Origin: Chelativorans sp.
Lineage (GTDB): Bacteria; Pseudomonadota; Alphaproteobacteria; Rhizobiales; Rhizobiaceae
DNA length: 37,966 bases
Reading direction: 5' to 3'
Assembly (NCBI RefSeq): GCF_031180965.1
Contig: NZ_JAPSLH010000035.1
Coordinates: forward strand, 1 to 37,966
Below the pieces are notes generated by a model. It saw only the letters and a program-made list of their open reading frames with translations, was not told the origin of the DNA and made no database searches. This document shows positions 1-10,579 of the stretch, piece by piece (positions within the stretch are counted from its first letter, which is position 1; every line of letters begins with the position of its first letter). The position numbers and the translations under genes were made by a program.

Positions 1-186
1 ACGAGGTCTGCCGTCAAGAAGCGGTTCAAGGTGACCGCGACCGGCAGGGTGAAGGTGCAGGCCGCTGGCAAGCGCCACGGCATGATCAAGCGTTCCAACA
101 AGTTCATCCGCAATGCGCGTGGCACAATGGTGCTTTCCGATCCCGATACGAAGATCGTGAAGCAGTTCATGCCCTACAGCTTCTGA
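1..186 (+). CDS. rpmI: 50S ribosomal protein L35 (5' end cut by window)
   Basis: Frame 1 is open from the first base and ends at TGA 184-186, giving 61 residues. The strongly basic sequence has the L35 pattern: SAVKKRFK near the N-terminus, then [10 protein letters not shown], and a C-terminal KQFMPYSF. L35 in this group is about 66 residues, so only about five N-terminal codons lie outside the window. L35 is a small late-assembling protein of the large ribosomal subunit. It lies 36 bases before rplT, as in the common infC-rpmI-rplT cluster; infC would be expected just upstream, outside the window. Confidence 0.95.
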   Translation, partial: TRSAVKKRFKVTATGRVKVQAAGKRHGMIKRSNKFIRNARGTMVLSDPDTKIVKQFMPYSF

Positions 187-222
187 AGAAGCGGAATCAG
201 GAACAGTTAAGGAGATCATGTC

Positions 223-624
223 ATGGCACGCGTAAAAAGGGGCGTTACCGCCCATGCCAAGCACAAGAAGGTCCTGAAAGCCGCCAAGGGTTTTTACGGC
301 CGCCGCAAGAATACGATCCGCATCGCCAAGCAGGCGGTGGAAAAGTCGCTGCAATATGCCTATCGCGACCGTAAGAACCGCAAGCGCAATTTCCGCGCGC
401 TCTGGATCCAGCGCATCAATGCCGCCACGCGCGAGCACGGGCTGACCTATGGCCGTTTCATCGACGGGCTGAACAAGGCCGGCATCGAGATCGACCGCAA
501 GGTGCTGGCCGACATGGCCGTGCACGAGCCGCAGGCTTTCGCCGCTCTCGTGGCGAAGTCCAAGGGCGCGCTCGAATATCTGAAGAACACCACTCCCAAC
601 GCGTTTGAGAGCGCTGTCGCTTAA
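223..624 (+). CDS. rplT: 50S ribosomal protein L20
   Basis: A 133-residue basic protein with the L20 hallmark N-terminus ([19 protein letters not shown]), KGFYGRRKN and the central [12 protein letters not shown] motif. L20 binds 23S rRNA early in 50S assembly and represses its own cluster in several bacteria. The start is the ATG at 223: AAGGAG at 209-214 sits eight bases before it, while the nearby ATG at 218 is out of frame. It is followed by a hairpin terminator at 659-691, so most rpmI-rplT transcripts probably end before pheS. Length and sequence are normal. Confidence 0.97.
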   Translation: MARVKRGVTAHAKHKKVLKAAKGFYGRRKNTIRIAKQAVEKSLQYAYRDRKNRKRNFRALWIQRINAATREHGLTYGRFIDGLNKAGIEIDRKVLADMAVHEPQAFAALVAKSKGALEYLKNTTPNAFESAVA

Positions 625-658
625 GACCAGCGCTCCCGAGCAGAGGAAGAATTTCGGG

Positions 659-691
659 AACCCGCGCTGGCAGGGCTGGCGCGGGTTTTTT
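659..691 (+). terminator. Rho-independent terminator after rplT
   Basis: AACCCGCGC at 659-667 pairs with GCGCGGGTT at 679-687 (nine base pairs, 11-base loop) and runs into a T tract ending at 691. It lies 35 bases after rplT and 54 bases before pheS. It either ends the rpmI-rplT transcript or acts as a partial attenuator before pheS. No leader peptide rich in Phe codons is visible between it and pheS. Confidence 0.85.
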
Positions 692-744
692 CATGCAGAC
701 AGGTATTGAGCGCGATCGGGAAGACTAGCCACGACGGGGGCTGA

Positions 745-1839
745 ATGACGGATATGAGTGATCTGGACCAACTCGAAACAAGGATCATGCACGAGATCGC
801 CGCAGCCGGCGACGAGCAGGCGCTGGAAGCCGTGCGCGTTGCAGCCCTCGGCAAGAAGGGGACGATCTCGGAAAAGCTGAAGACGCTAGGTTCCATGTCG
901 CCTGAGGAGCGGCAGGTCATGGGTCCGGCGATCAACGGCCTCAAGAACAAGGTTACGGAGGCGCTCGCCGCCCGCCGCGCGGAGCTCCGCGATGCTGCGA
1001 TCGCCGCCCGGCTTGAGCGTGAGAAGGTCGACGTGACGCTGCCCGTCCATCGCCCGCCCGCGGAGCGCGGCCGCATCCACCCCATCACGCAGGTCATCGA
1101 CGAGATCGCCGCCATCTTCGGCGACCTCGGCTTCTCGATCGCCGAGGGGCCGGATATCGAGACGGACTACTATAATTTCACGGCGCTGAACTTCCCCGAG
1201 GGCCACCCCGCCAGGGAGATGCACGACACCTTCTTCTTCGAGCCGGACGAGAAGGGCGAGCGCAAGCTCCTGCGCACGCACACCTCGCCGGTGCAGATCC
1301 GCACCATGGAGGCGCAGAAGCCGCCCATCCGCATCGTCATCCCCGGCAAGACCTACCGCTCGGATTCGGACGCCACGCACACCCCCATGTTCCACCAACT
1401 CGAGGGGCTGGTGATCGACAGGACGGCGAATGTCGCCAACATGAAGTGGGTGCTCACCGAGTTCTGCAAGGCTTATTTCGAGGTGCCGCAGATCAACATG
1501 CGCTTCCGGCCGAGCTTCTTCCCCTTCACCGAGCCGAGCCTGGAGGTCGACATCCAGTGCGACCGCTCCAGGCCGGGCGAGATCCGGTTCGGCGAGGGCG
1601 ATGACTGGCTGGAGATCCTGGGCTGCGGCATGGTGCACCCGAATGTGCTGCGCCATGGCGGGCTCGATCCCGACGAATATCAGGGCTTTGCCTGGGGCAT
1701 GGGCATCGACCGCATCGCCATGCTCAAATACGGGATGCCGGACCTGCGCGCCTTCTTCGATGCCGATGTGCGCTGGCTGGAGCACTACGGCTTCCGCCCG
1801 CTCGACCTGCCGACGCTGTTTGGCGGGCTCAGCAGCTGA
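745..1839 (+). CDS. pheS: Phenylalanyl-tRNA synthetase alpha subunit
   Basis: A 364-residue class II aminoacyl-tRNA synthetase catalytic subunit, which with PheT forms the alpha2beta2 enzyme that charges tRNA-Phe in the cytoplasm. The N-terminal ~90 residues form the tRNA-binding coiled coil. Class II motif 2 is visible around residues 200-215 ([20 protein letters not shown]) and motif 3 near residues 310-330 ([17 protein letters not shown]). The ATG at 745 is preceded by a GGGGG run at a suitable distance; ATG 754 is a less likely alternative. The stop TGA directly abuts the ATG of the DUF4160 gene, so pheS and pheT are separated by 567 bases instead of being directly coupled. Confidence 0.97.
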   Translation: MTDMSDLDQLETRIMHEIAAAGDEQALEAVRVAALGKKGTISEKLKTLGSMSPEERQVMGPAINGLKNKVTEALAARRAELRDAAIAARLEREKVDVTLPVHRPPAERGRIHPITQVIDEIAAIFGDLGFSIAEGPDIETDYYNFTALNFPEGHPAREMHDTFFFEPDEKGERKLLRTHTSPVQIRTMEAQKPPIRIVIPGKTYRSDSDATHTPMFHQLEGLVIDRTANVANMKWVLTEFCKAYFEVPQINMRFRPSFFPFTEPSLEVDIQCDRSRPGEIRFGEGDDWLEILGCGMVHPNVLRHGGLDPDEYQGFAWGMGIDRIAMLKYGMPDLRAFFDADVRWLEHYGFRPLDLPTLFGGLSS

Positions 1840-2076
1840 ATGCCGACACTTCTCATATGGAGAGGCTACAAGTTCCGCTTCTATTCCTCGGACATGTTCG
1901 AGCCGCCGCACGTTCACATTGCGAAGGACGGCAAGTCGGCCAAGGTATGGTTGCGGAACTTGGAGATCGAGTACCAACACGGTTACAATGAGCGCGAGAT
2001 GAGAGAACTCTTGTCCTTAGTCGCTGAGAACCGGGATGCCTGGATCGGAGCGTGGAATGACTTCTTCGGGATTTGA
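1840..2076 (+). CDS. DUF4160 domain protein, possible toxin-antitoxin partner
   Basis: A 78-residue protein matching the DUF4160 pattern: an N-terminal GYKFRFYSSD segment, the EPPHVHIAKDGKSAKVWL core with its conserved His, and a C-terminal helix ending near W67-W72. The whole family is about this length. Its ATG follows the pheS stop codon with no gap, so it is probably translated by re-initiation after pheS. It overlaps the next gene, DUF2442, by 20 bases. DUF4160 and DUF2442 are often found side by side and are suspected to be a toxin-antitoxin-like pair; that role is inference. Base composition differs from its neighbours: 98 of 180 bases in 1861-2040 are G or C (54%) against 87 of 120 (about 72%) in 2881-3000 of pheT. 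The rare codons ATA, TTA and AGA occur, which suggests acquisition by transfer. Confidence 0.8.
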   Translation: MPTLLIWRGYKFRFYSSDMFEPPHVHIAKDGKSAKVWLRNLEIEYQHGYNEREMRELLSLVAENRDAWIGAWNDFFGI

Positions 2077-2332
2077 AACGGAGGAAATGCGCCCCATCGC
2101 GGCGTGGTGCGACGACGACTATGTCTACGTCACGCTGGCTGATGGCCGTCAGATCAGGACCCCCCTGTGGTGGTATCCATTCCTACAGAAGGCCTCTCCG
2201 GAGGACCGGGCGGTTGTCGAGCTTCAATTCAGCGGCGTCTGGTGGCCCGCAATGGACGAAGGCGTCTCCGTGAAGGGTATGCTCCTCGGTTGGAAGGCGC
2301 CGGGTGCGCGGAAACCGCGGAAAGCTGCTTAA
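2057..2332 (+). CDS. DUF2442 domain protein, partner of DUF4160
   Basis: About 91 residues. The DUF2442 features are the N-terminal [12 protein letters not shown] strand-turn region, then [21 protein letters not shown], and the terminal [17 protein letters not shown] stretch, which corresponds to the family's W..LDEDISV..LL signature. The usual acidic DED is here DEG. The ATG at 2057 has GGAG at 2047-2050 with a six-base spacer and overlaps the DUF4160 stop region. ATG 2087 has a GGAGG only two bases away and would start right at the conserved domain; ATG 2036 is the longest option. In other genomes DUF2442 proteins commonly accompany DUF4160. A role as an antitoxin-like partner is a guess. 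A basic tail (residues RKPRK) ends the protein. Confidence 0.78.
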   Translation: MTSSGFETEEMRPIAAWCDDDYVYVTLADGRQIRTPLWWYPFLQKASPEDRAVVELQFSGVWWPAMDEGVSVKGMLLGWKAPGARKPRKAA

Positions 2333-2406
2333 CCTTCAATAAAACACCGCTTCAATCAGGGCTTCGCCCCACGGCGCAACCGCGCCAACTGATCAGGCCG
2401 ACACTC

Positions 2407-4818
2407 ATGAAATTCACACTCTCCTGGCTCAAGGATCACCTCGATACCGAGGCCACGCTCGACGAGATCGTGGAAACGCTCACCTCGATCGGGCTCGAGG
2501 TCGAGTCGGTCGATGACAAGGCGGCGCTGAAACCGTTCGTCATCGCCAAGGTTCTGACGGCTGAGAAGCATCCGGACGCCGACAAGCTCCAGGTGCTCAC
2601 CGTCGACACCGGCGACGGCAAGCCAGTTCAGGTCGTCTGCGGCGCACCCAATGCGCGCGCCGGGCTCGTCGGCGCGTTCGCGTCTCCCGGGACCTACGTT
2701 CCTGGCATCGACGTAACGCTCTCGGTCGGAAAGATCCGCGGCGTGGAAAGCCATGGCATGATGTGCTCGGAGCGAGAGCTGCAGCTTTCCGACGAGCACA
2801 CCGGCATCATCGATCTCCCGCAGGACGCGCCGGTGGGTGAATCCTTCGCCAAATGGGCAAGGCTCGACGATCCCGTCATCGAGATCGGGCTTACCCCCAA
2901 CCGGCCGGACTGCACGGGCGTCTACGGCATCGCGCGCGACTTGGCGGCCGCCGGGCTTGGGCGGTTGAAGGAAGCCGGGGTCGAGCGGGTTACGGGCGAG
3001 GGCGAGTGCCCGGTGAGGGTCCATATCGAGGCGCCGGATCTCTGCCGCACTTTCGCGCTCCGCCTGGTTCGCGGTGTCAAGAACGGCCCGTCTCCCAAAT
3101 GGATGCAGCAGCGACTGACGGCGATTGGCCTGCGCCCCATCAACGCGCTGGTGGATATCACCAACTATCTCACCTTCGACCGGGCACGGCCCCTGCATGT
3201 CTTCGATGCTGCCAAGGTCAAGGGCGACCTCGTGGTGCGCCGCGCCGCCGCGGGTGAGACCATTCTGGCGCTCGACGGCCGGGAATACACGCTTGGCGCG
3301 GAGATGTGCGTGATTGCCGACGATTCTGGCATCGAATCGATTGCCGGCGTGATGGGCGGTGAGCATTCCGGCTGCGACGAAAACACCACTGACGTGCTGA
3401 TCGAGGCTGCCGTCTGGGAGCCAACGAGCGTAGCCCGCACCGGCCGCGACCTCGGCATCATCACGGATGCGCGCTACCGGAACGAGCGGGGCATCGACCC
3501 GGCCTTCAACGAGCCCGGCTTGGAGCTCGCCACCCGGATGGTGATGGAGCTGTGCGGCGGCCGGCCCACGCAGACCTATGTCGCGGGCCGCCGTTACGAT
3601 CCGGCGGAACGCAAGGTAGTCTCCTTCCCGGCAGCCGAGGTGAAGCGCCTCACCGGCCTCGACGTTCCGGGCGAGGAGAGCCTCTCCATCCTCTCCCGTC
3701 TCGGGTTCAAGCCCGAAGGCTCAGGGGAGGTGGTGCAGGTCACGGTCCCCTCCTGGCGGCCGGACATCGACGGCAAGGCCGACCTGGTGGAGGAGGTGAT
3801 GCGCATCCACGGCGTGAACAGGATCGCGCCGCAGCCCATGATCGCGAAGGACGCCGTCGGGGGCCGCATCCTCACCACGGCGCAGATCCGCACCCGTCTC
3901 GCAAAGCGCACGCTCGCCGTGCGCGGCATGATGGAGGCGGTGACCTGGTCCTTTATCCCCGAAGAGCATGCGCGGCTTTTCAGCGACAATCGTAAGCTGA
4001 TCAAGCTCGCCAATCCCATTGCGGCGGACATGTCGACCATGCGGCCCTCGCTGCTGCCCGGCCTCATCGCCGCTGCGCAGCGCAATGCCGACCGCGGTTT
4101 TGCAGACGTGGCGCTGTTCGAAGTCTCCGGCACCTATGAGGGCGAGCGGCCGGAGGACCAGCGCCGTGTCGCGGCAGGCGTACGGCGCGGTACGGCGCGG
4201 CTGGAAGCGCACGGCCGCCACTGGTCGGGCAACGCCGCGTCCGTCGGCGTCTTCGATGCCAAGGCGGACGCCTTTGCCGTGCTGGAAGCTTGCGGCGCGC
4301 CGGTGGAAAAGCTGCAGATCGAGGCCGGCGGGCCAAGCTGGTATCATCCGGGCCGCTCCGGCACTATCAAGCTCGGGCCGCAAAAGATCCTCGGCACCTT
4401 CGGCGAGTTCCACCCGAAAACGCTGGAGGAGATGGATGTCTCCGGCCCTCTCTGCGGCTTCGAGATTTATCTCGACGCCATCCCCGAGCCCAAGGCGCGG
4501 CCGACGCGCACCAGGCCGCGGCTCGATCTTTCGCCCTTCCAGGCGGTGAAGCGCGACTTCGCCTTTGTGGTGGACCGTCAGGTGGAGGCAGCCTCGGTGA
4601 CGCGCGCCGCCGCGGCAGCCGACAAGAAGCTGATAGCGGATGTGAACGTCTTCGACGTCTTTGAGGGGCCTGCCCTCGGGCCGGACAAGAAGTCGATCGC
4701 CATTGAGGTGACGATCCAGCCCATCGAGCGCACGCTGGCGGACGAAGATTTCGAGGCGCTTGCCGGCCGAATCGTGGAGAATGTGGGCAAGCAGACGGGC
4801 GGTGTGCTGAGAAGCTAG
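2407..4818 (+). CDS. pheT: Phenylalanyl-tRNA synthetase beta subunit
   Basis: 803 residues, the usual size for bacterial PheT. It begins [20 protein letters not shown] at ATG 2407; the frame stays open upstream to 2167, but that extension overlaps the DUF2442 gene and has no family similarity. Visible domains are an OB-fold tRNA-binding region (about residues 40-150), a B3/B4 editing domain (about 210-380), a B5 domain (about 400-480), a catalytic-like core (490-690), and a C-terminal ferredoxin-fold anticodon-binding domain starting near the [13 protein letters not shown] motif. The beta subunit supplies editing and tRNA recognition to PheS. The ribosome-binding site is weak, and two small hairpins lie just upstream, so expression may depend on read-through from pheS and the embedded gene pair. 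Confidence 0.97.
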   Translation: MKFTLSWLKDHLDTEATLDEIVETLTSIGLEVESVDDKAALKPFVIAKVLTAEKHPDADKLQVLTVDTGDGKPVQVVCGAPNARAGLVGAFASPGTYVPGIDVTLSVGKIRGVESHGMMCSERELQLSDEHTGIIDLPQDAPVGESFAKWARLDDPVIEIGLTPNRPDCTGVYGIARDLAAAGLGRLKEAGVERVTGEGECPVRVHIEAPDLCRTFALRLVRGVKNGPSPKWMQQRLTAIGLRPINALVDITNYLTFDRARPLHVFDAAKVKGDLVVRRAAAGETILALDGREYTLGAEMCVIADDSGIESIAGVMGGEHSGCDENTTDVLIEAAVWEPTSVARTGRDLGIITDARYRNERGIDPAFNEPGLELATRMVMELCGGRPTQTYVAGRRYDPAERKVVSFPAAEVKRLTGLDVPGEESLSILSRLGFKPEGSGEVVQVTVPSWRPDIDGKADLVEEVMRIHGVNRIAPQPMIAKDAVGGRILTTAQIRTRLAKRTLAVRGMMEAVTWSFIPEEHARLFSDNRKLIKLANPIAADMSTMRPSLLPGLIAAAQRNADRGFADVALFEVSGTYEGERPEDQRRVAAGVRRGTARLEAHGRHWSGNAASVGVFDAKADAFAVLEACGAPVEKLQIEAGGPSWYHPGRSGTIKLGPQKILGTFGEFHPKTLEEMDVSGPLCGFEIYLDAIPEPKARPTRTRPRLDLSPFQAVKRDFAFVVDRQVEAASVTRAAAAADKKLIADVNVFDVFEGPALGPDKKSIAIEVTIQPIERTLADEDFEALAGRIVENVGKQTGGVLRS

Positions 4819-4836
4819 CCTCGAGGAGGGAAAAAC

Positions 4837-5823
4837 ATGTTCCGCTGGGGTATTTTGTCGACCGCAAAAATCGGTCGCGATCATGTCATTCCGCAGCTTC
4901 TGGATGCCGAAAACGGCGTGGTGACCGCCATCGCCAGCCGCGACGAGGGGCGGGGCCGGGCGGTCGCCGCCCGCTTCGGCATCCCTCACACTTTCTCGTC
5001 CTATGAGGCGCTGCTTGCATCGCCCGAAGTGGACGGCGTCTACATTCCGCTCCCCACGTCCCAGCATGTCGAGTGGGCGATAAAGGCAGCCGACGCGAAA
5101 AAGCATGTGCTGGTTGAAAAGCCGCTTGCGCTTCGGGCCGAAGACATCCGGCAGGTGATCGAGGCGCGCGACCGCAACGGCGTCCTGATCTCCGAAGCCT
5201 TTATGGTCACCTACCACCCTCAGTGGCGGAAGGTGCGCGAGCTGATCGCCGAAGGCGCGGTCGGTAGGCTGCGCCACGTGCAGGGCGCCTTCACTTACCA
5301 CAATGTGGACCCCAGCAATATGCGCAACCGGCTGGAGCTTGGCGGCGGCGGGCTGCCCGATATCGGTGTTTATCCGACGGTTGCCACGCGTTTCGTCACG
5401 GGCCGGGAGCCCGCGCGCGTGCAAGCTGTGGTGGAGCGCGACCCCACCTTCGGAACGGATGTCTATGCCAGCGTGAAGGCCGAGTTCGACGGCTTCGAGA
5501 TGAGCTTTTACGTCGCGACGCAAATGGCAGCCCGGCAGGTGATGGTCTTCCACGGCGACAAGGGCTTCATCGAGGTCGAGACCCCGTTCAATTCGCGCAT
5601 CTATGGCGACGACCGCGTCACCCTCAACAACATCAACCACGCGCAGTCCACGGTCTTCCGCTTCGGCGATGTGCGGCAGTACCGGCTGCAGGCGGAGGCC
5701 TTTGCGCGAGCGGTTGCCGGCGAGGATGCGCAGGTCTTCACGCTGGAGGACTCGCTCGAGAACCAGAAGATGATCGACGCGATCTACCGCGCTTCCAGCC
5801 ATGATGGCTGGGAGAAGGTGTAG
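4837..5823 (+). CDS. Gfo/Idh/MocA family oxidoreductase
   Basis: 328 residues. The N-terminal Rossmann fold starts at [18 protein letters not shown] (the GxxxxA-type nucleotide-binding turn of this family). The conserved EKP motif lies near residues 93-95 ([10 protein letters not shown]), with the catalytic Lys. A C-terminal alpha/beta dimerisation domain contains [12 protein letters not shown]. Such enzymes are NAD(P)-dependent dehydrogenases of sugars, cyclitols or related compounds. The substrate cannot be read from the sequence. GAGGAGGG lies just before ATG 4837. It follows pheT by 18 bases and may be co-transcribed with it, although there is no functional link. Confidence 0.9.
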   Translation: MFRWGILSTAKIGRDHVIPQLLDAENGVVTAIASRDEGRGRAVAARFGIPHTFSSYEALLASPEVDGVYIPLPTSQHVEWAIKAADAKKHVLVEKPLALRAEDIRQVIEARDRNGVLISEAFMVTYHPQWRKVRELIAEGAVGRLRHVQGAFTYHNVDPSNMRNRLELGGGGLPDIGVYPTVATRFVTGREPARVQAVVERDPTFGTDVYASVKAEFDGFEMSFYVATQMAARQVMVFHGDKGFIEVETPFNSRIYGDDRVTLNNINHAQSTVFRFGDVRQYRLQAEAFARAVAGEDAQVFTLEDSLENQKMIDAIYRASSHDGWEKV

Positions 5824-5869
5824 AATCTTCGCTGCTCGGCTTTCAGACGGATCAGAACGGCGACTGCGC

Positions 5870-5901
5870 CTTGCACGGAAAAATCGTGGTTCTTATATAC
5901 G
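5870..5901 (+). promoter_or_regulatory. RpoH (sigma-32) heat-shock promoter of dnaK
   Basis: CTTG at 5870-5873, an 18-base spacer, then CTTATATACG at 5892-5901. This matches the alphaproteobacterial RpoH -10 pattern CYTATNTNNG at every defined position and the CTTG core of the -35. Transcription would start near 5905-5910, leaving a leader of about 110 bases before dnaK. A CIRCE element (the HrcA operator) is not visible in the leader. Confidence 0.7.
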
Positions 5902-6018
5902 CCGCGTGTCGCGGAGCTGCGTTTTGCCGACAACGCTCCCGGCAAATCCAATATGAACAGGGGCTGTTGCCTGGAACGCCGGAATGGGTCCTGACAGTCT
6001 GCTAGGCGGAGAAGAATA

Positions 6019-7938
<1,920 letters not shown>

Positions 7939-7961
7939 TCTCGTCAGGCAATGAATTGGCG

Positions 7962-7995
7962 AAAAGCCCGGGTCCGGCCCGGGCTTTTGTTTTTG
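7962..7995 (+). terminator. Rho-independent terminator between dnaK and dnaJ
   Basis: A perfect 11-base-pair stem: AAAAGCCCGGG at 7962-7972, loop TCCGG, CCCGGGCTTTT at 7978-7988, followed by GTTTTTG. It should stop most dnaK transcripts 139 bases before dnaJ, so dnaJ would depend on read-through or on its own promoter, as in other rhizobia where DnaJ is less abundant than DnaK. Confidence 0.9.
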
Positions 7996-8133
7996 AGGCG
8001 GAGCTTCTTTGCCTCTCGTTTCTCGGTGCTGGCTAAATCAGGTAAACTATGGCATTCGCTCCAGCGGATCACTAAATAGCGGGCACCGATCAGGGCGCCG
8101 GTTTAGCCCCACAAGAATTGCGGGATCTCTTGC

Positions 8134-9255
8134 ATGAAGGCCGATTTTTACGAGACGCTCAGCGTGTCGAGAAACGCCGATGAAAAAGAACTGAAGAGCG
8201 CTTTCCGCAAGCTCGCCATGAAATATCACCCGGACCGCAATCCGGGCGACAAGGAGGCGGAGCAGAAGTTCAAGGAAATCAACGAGGCCTACGAAACCCT
8301 GCGCGATCCGCAAAAGCGCGCGGCCTATGATCGCTTCGGCCATGCGGCCTTCGAGAACGGCATGGGTGCGCGCGGCGGCTTCCAGAATGGCGGTTTCGCC
8401 GACATTTTTGAAGACATCTTCGGCGACATCATGGGCGGCGGGCGCCAGCGCCGCTCCGGCGGGCGCGAGCGCGGCGCGGACCTGCGCTACAATATGGAGA
8501 TCACGCTGGCGGAAGCCTTTACCGGCAAGACGGCGCAGATCCACGTTCCGACTTCCGTTTCCTGTGAGGAATGTTCCGGCACGGGCGCCCGGCCGGGCTC
8601 CACGCCCAAGCAATGCCCCATGTGCCATGGCGCCGGTCGCGTGCGCGCCGCCCAGGGCTTCTTCTCCATCGAGCGCACCTGCCCGCAATGCCAGGGACGC
8701 GGCCAGATCATCGACGATCCCTGCCGCAAATGCTCCGGCCAGGGCCGCGTGACCGAGGAGCGGTCGCTGTCCGTCAACATCCCGGCCGGCATCGAGGATG
8801 GCACGCGCATCAGGCTCGCCGGCGAAGGAGAGGCGGGGCTGCGCGGCGGGCCGCCCGGCGATCTCTACATATTCCTCTCGGTCAAGCCGCATGAGTTCTT
8901 CCAGCGCGACGGAGCAGACCTTTATTGCAAAGTGCCGATTTCCATGACGACCGCCGCGCTCGGCGGCTCCTTCGAGGTGACGACGCTTGACGGCACCCAG
9001 ACGCGCGTGAAAATCCCTGAAGGCACGCAGAACGGCCGTCAATTCCGCCTGCGCGGCAAGGGCATGCCGGTGTTGCGGCAGCCGCAGGTCGGTGACCTAT
9101 ATATACAGGTAGCGGTGGAAACGCCGCAGAACCTGACCAAAAGGCAGAGGGAGCTGCTTGAGGAATTCGAGAGAATATCCTCCAATGACAACAGCCCGCA
9201 ATCGACGGGCTTCTTCGCGCGCATGAAGGAATTCTTCGAATCCTTCGGCGAGTAA
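8134..9255 (+). CDS. dnaJ: Co-chaperone DnaJ (Hsp40, type I)
   Basis: 373 residues with all type I DnaJ parts in order. A J domain (residues 3-70) has the HPD motif at 32-34. A Gly/Phe-rich linker (about 75-108) follows. The zinc domain has four CxxCxGxG repeats at Cys144/147, 161/164, 183/186 and 197/200, and two C-terminal beta-sandwich substrate domains complete the protein. It delivers unfolded clients to DnaK and stimulates its ATPase. It is separated from dnaK by a terminator and is followed 72 bases later by pmtA on the same strand, an order I associate with rhizobia. Nothing is missing or altered. Confidence 0.98.
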   Translation: MKADFYETLSVSRNADEKELKSAFRKLAMKYHPDRNPGDKEAEQKFKEINEAYETLRDPQKRAAYDRFGHAAFENGMGARGGFQNGGFADIFEDIFGDIMGGGRQRRSGGRERGADLRYNMEITLAEAFTGKTAQIHVPTSVSCEECSGTGARPGSTPKQCPMCHGAGRVRAAQGFFSIERTCPQCQGRGQIIDDPCRKCSGQGRVTEERSLSVNIPAGIEDGTRIRLAGEGEAGLRGGPPGDLYIFLSVKPHEFFQRDGADLYCKVPISMTTAALGGSFEVTTLDGTQTRVKIPEGTQNGRQFRLRGKGMPVLRQPQVGDLYIQVAVETPQNLTKRQRELLEEFERISSNDNSPQSTGFFARMKEFFESFGE

Positions 9256-9327
9256 AGGGGGCCGGCGCGTTTTGAATGGTGCCGGCATGGGGCGGTTGAG
9301 ATGGTTCAACGGCCCGAGGAGGACGAG

Positions 9328-9936
9328 ATGGGAAGAGCTTTCGACGTTCGCAAGGCGATCGTCTCCCGCTTCGACGAGGAGTTGCGCTTCTTTCGCGGCT
9401 GGATAGACAAGCCGAAGGCGGTCGGCTCGATCGTTCCGACGAGCAGCGTTACCGCGCGGCGCATGGCCTCCATCGTCCGCCCCGAACTCGATGATCTGGT
9501 GCTGGAGCTGGGGCCGGGCACGGGGGTGATCACCCGCGCCATTCTCGATCGCGGCATAAAGCCGGAAAACCTCATCTCCATCGAGTATTCGCAGGATTTC
9601 GTGGAAAAGCTGCGCGAGGATTTTCCGGGCGTGAACTTCGTCCATGGCGATGCATTCGACCTCGACAAGGCGCTCGCGCCCTGGAAAGGCCGCGTCTTCG
9701 ACAGCATCGTCTGCGCCATCCCACTTCTGAACTTTCCTGTCCCAAAGCGCGTAGAGCTGATCGAGCGGCTGCTTGACCTCATGCCGCCTGGCCGGCCCAT
9801 CATCCAGATCACCTATGGCGCAATGTCGCCGGTGCCTCCCGGCCGCGGAACCTACGCCGTAGAGCGCTTCGATTTCGTGGTGCGCAATATCCCGCCGGCG
9901 CATCTTTGGATCTACAGGCGCGCCGCGCGCTCCTGA
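9328..9936 (+). CDS. pmtA: Phosphatidylethanolamine N-methyltransferase, PmtA type
   Basis: About 202 residues. The SAM-binding motif LELGPGTGVIT lies at about residues 59-69, and acidic motif II follows at the end of the next strand (SIEYSQDF). The N-terminal FFRGWIDKPKAVGSIVPTSS stretch resembles Sinorhizobium-type soluble PmtA enzymes, which methylate phosphatidylethanolamine stepwise to phosphatidylcholine on the inner membrane face. The ATG at 9328 is preferred: GAGGAGG at 9316-9322 precedes it by five bases, and the resulting length fits the ~200-residue family. ATG 9301 would add nine residues with a poor ribosome-binding site. The specific product is inferred from the family; a related rRNA-adenine-dimethylase-like enzyme is the main alternative. 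Confidence 0.8.
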   Translation: MGRAFDVRKAIVSRFDEELRFFRGWIDKPKAVGSIVPTSSVTARRMASIVRPELDDLVLELGPGTGVITRAILDRGIKPENLISIEYSQDFVEKLREDFPGVNFVHGDAFDLDKALAPWKGRVFDSIVCAIPLLNFPVPKRVELIERLLDLMPPGRPIIQITYGAMSPVPPGRGTYAVERFDFVVRNIPPAHLWIYRRAARS

Positions 9937-9985
9937 AGTCGCGCCGGCGCATCGGTGCTGAAGCGGGTCGGCAAGGGATAAGCTC

Positions 9986-10579
9986 ATGACACCGCGCATA
10001 CTTGTCTTCGCCGGCTCGACACGCAGCGGCGCGCTCAGCGGCAAGACCGCCGACGCCGCCATGAAGGAACTGGCCCTGCAGGGCGCGGAGGTCACGCGCA
10101 TTTCGCTTGCGGACTATCCGCTTCCAATCCTGAACCAGGATCTGGAGCGCGAGAAAGGGGTGCCGGACAATGCGGTGAAGCTCGCCCGCATGGTGATGGC
10201 CCACGACGGGCTGCTGATTGCCACGCCGGAGTACAATTCTTCCATCCCGCCATTGCTCAAGAACGCCATAGACTGGGTCAGCCGCGTCAAGGCCGATGCC
10301 CAGGGCAGGCCGATGCGCGCCTTCAGCGGCAAGCTCGTCGCGCTTTGCTCATCGTCGGACGGCGGTTTCGCCGGCGTGCGCGCCATCAACCATCTGCGCG
10401 CGGTGCTCGTCCATTGCCAAGCGGAGATCATCACGCCGCAATGTTCCGTTCCGCGCGCGCAGGAAGCCTTCGACGAGAACGGCGATTTCGTCGAGGAGCG
10501 TCTGCGGAAGGCGATGGCCAAGGTCTGCCAGACCCTGATCGAACGCGCCCGGCTCTTCTCTTCCCGGATGGCCCGGTGA
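9986..10579 (+). CDS. NADPH-dependent FMN reductase (flavodoxin fold)
   Basis: 197 residues of the FMN_red family. The phosphate-binding loop is FAGSTRSGALSGKTA (residues 7-21). The signature ATPEYNSSIPPLLKNAIDWVS lies near 78-98, and the flavin-contacting CSSSDGGFAGVRA loop near 122-134. Such cytoplasmic flavoproteins reduce FMN, quinones, azo compounds or chromate using NAD(P)H. The substrate is not predictable here. AAGGGA precedes ATG 9986. The stop TGA (10577-10579) overlaps the GTG start of the next gene in a GTGA junction, implying translational coupling. Confidence 0.88.
   Translation: MTPRILVFAGSTRSGALSGKTADAAMKELALQGAEVTRISLADYPLPILNQDLEREKGVPDNAVKLARMVMAHDGLLIATPEYNSSIPPLLKNAIDWVSRVKADAQGRPMRAFSGKLVALCSSSDGGFAGVRAINHLRAVLVHCQAEIITPQCSVPRAQEAFDENGDFVEERLRKAMAKVCQTLIERARLFSSRMAR

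Noticed and set aside
2167-2406. 80-residue N-terminal extension of PheT
   Set aside because: The frame is open but runs through the DUF2442 gene; PheT homologues start at MKFTLSWLK, encoded at 2407.
3721-5802. 693-residue open frame on the minus strand opposite pheT and the Gfo/Idh gene
   Set aside because: It spans two real genes and is a GC-rich antisense shadow; the sequence is rich in Arg, Asp, His and Leu with no recognisable motif.
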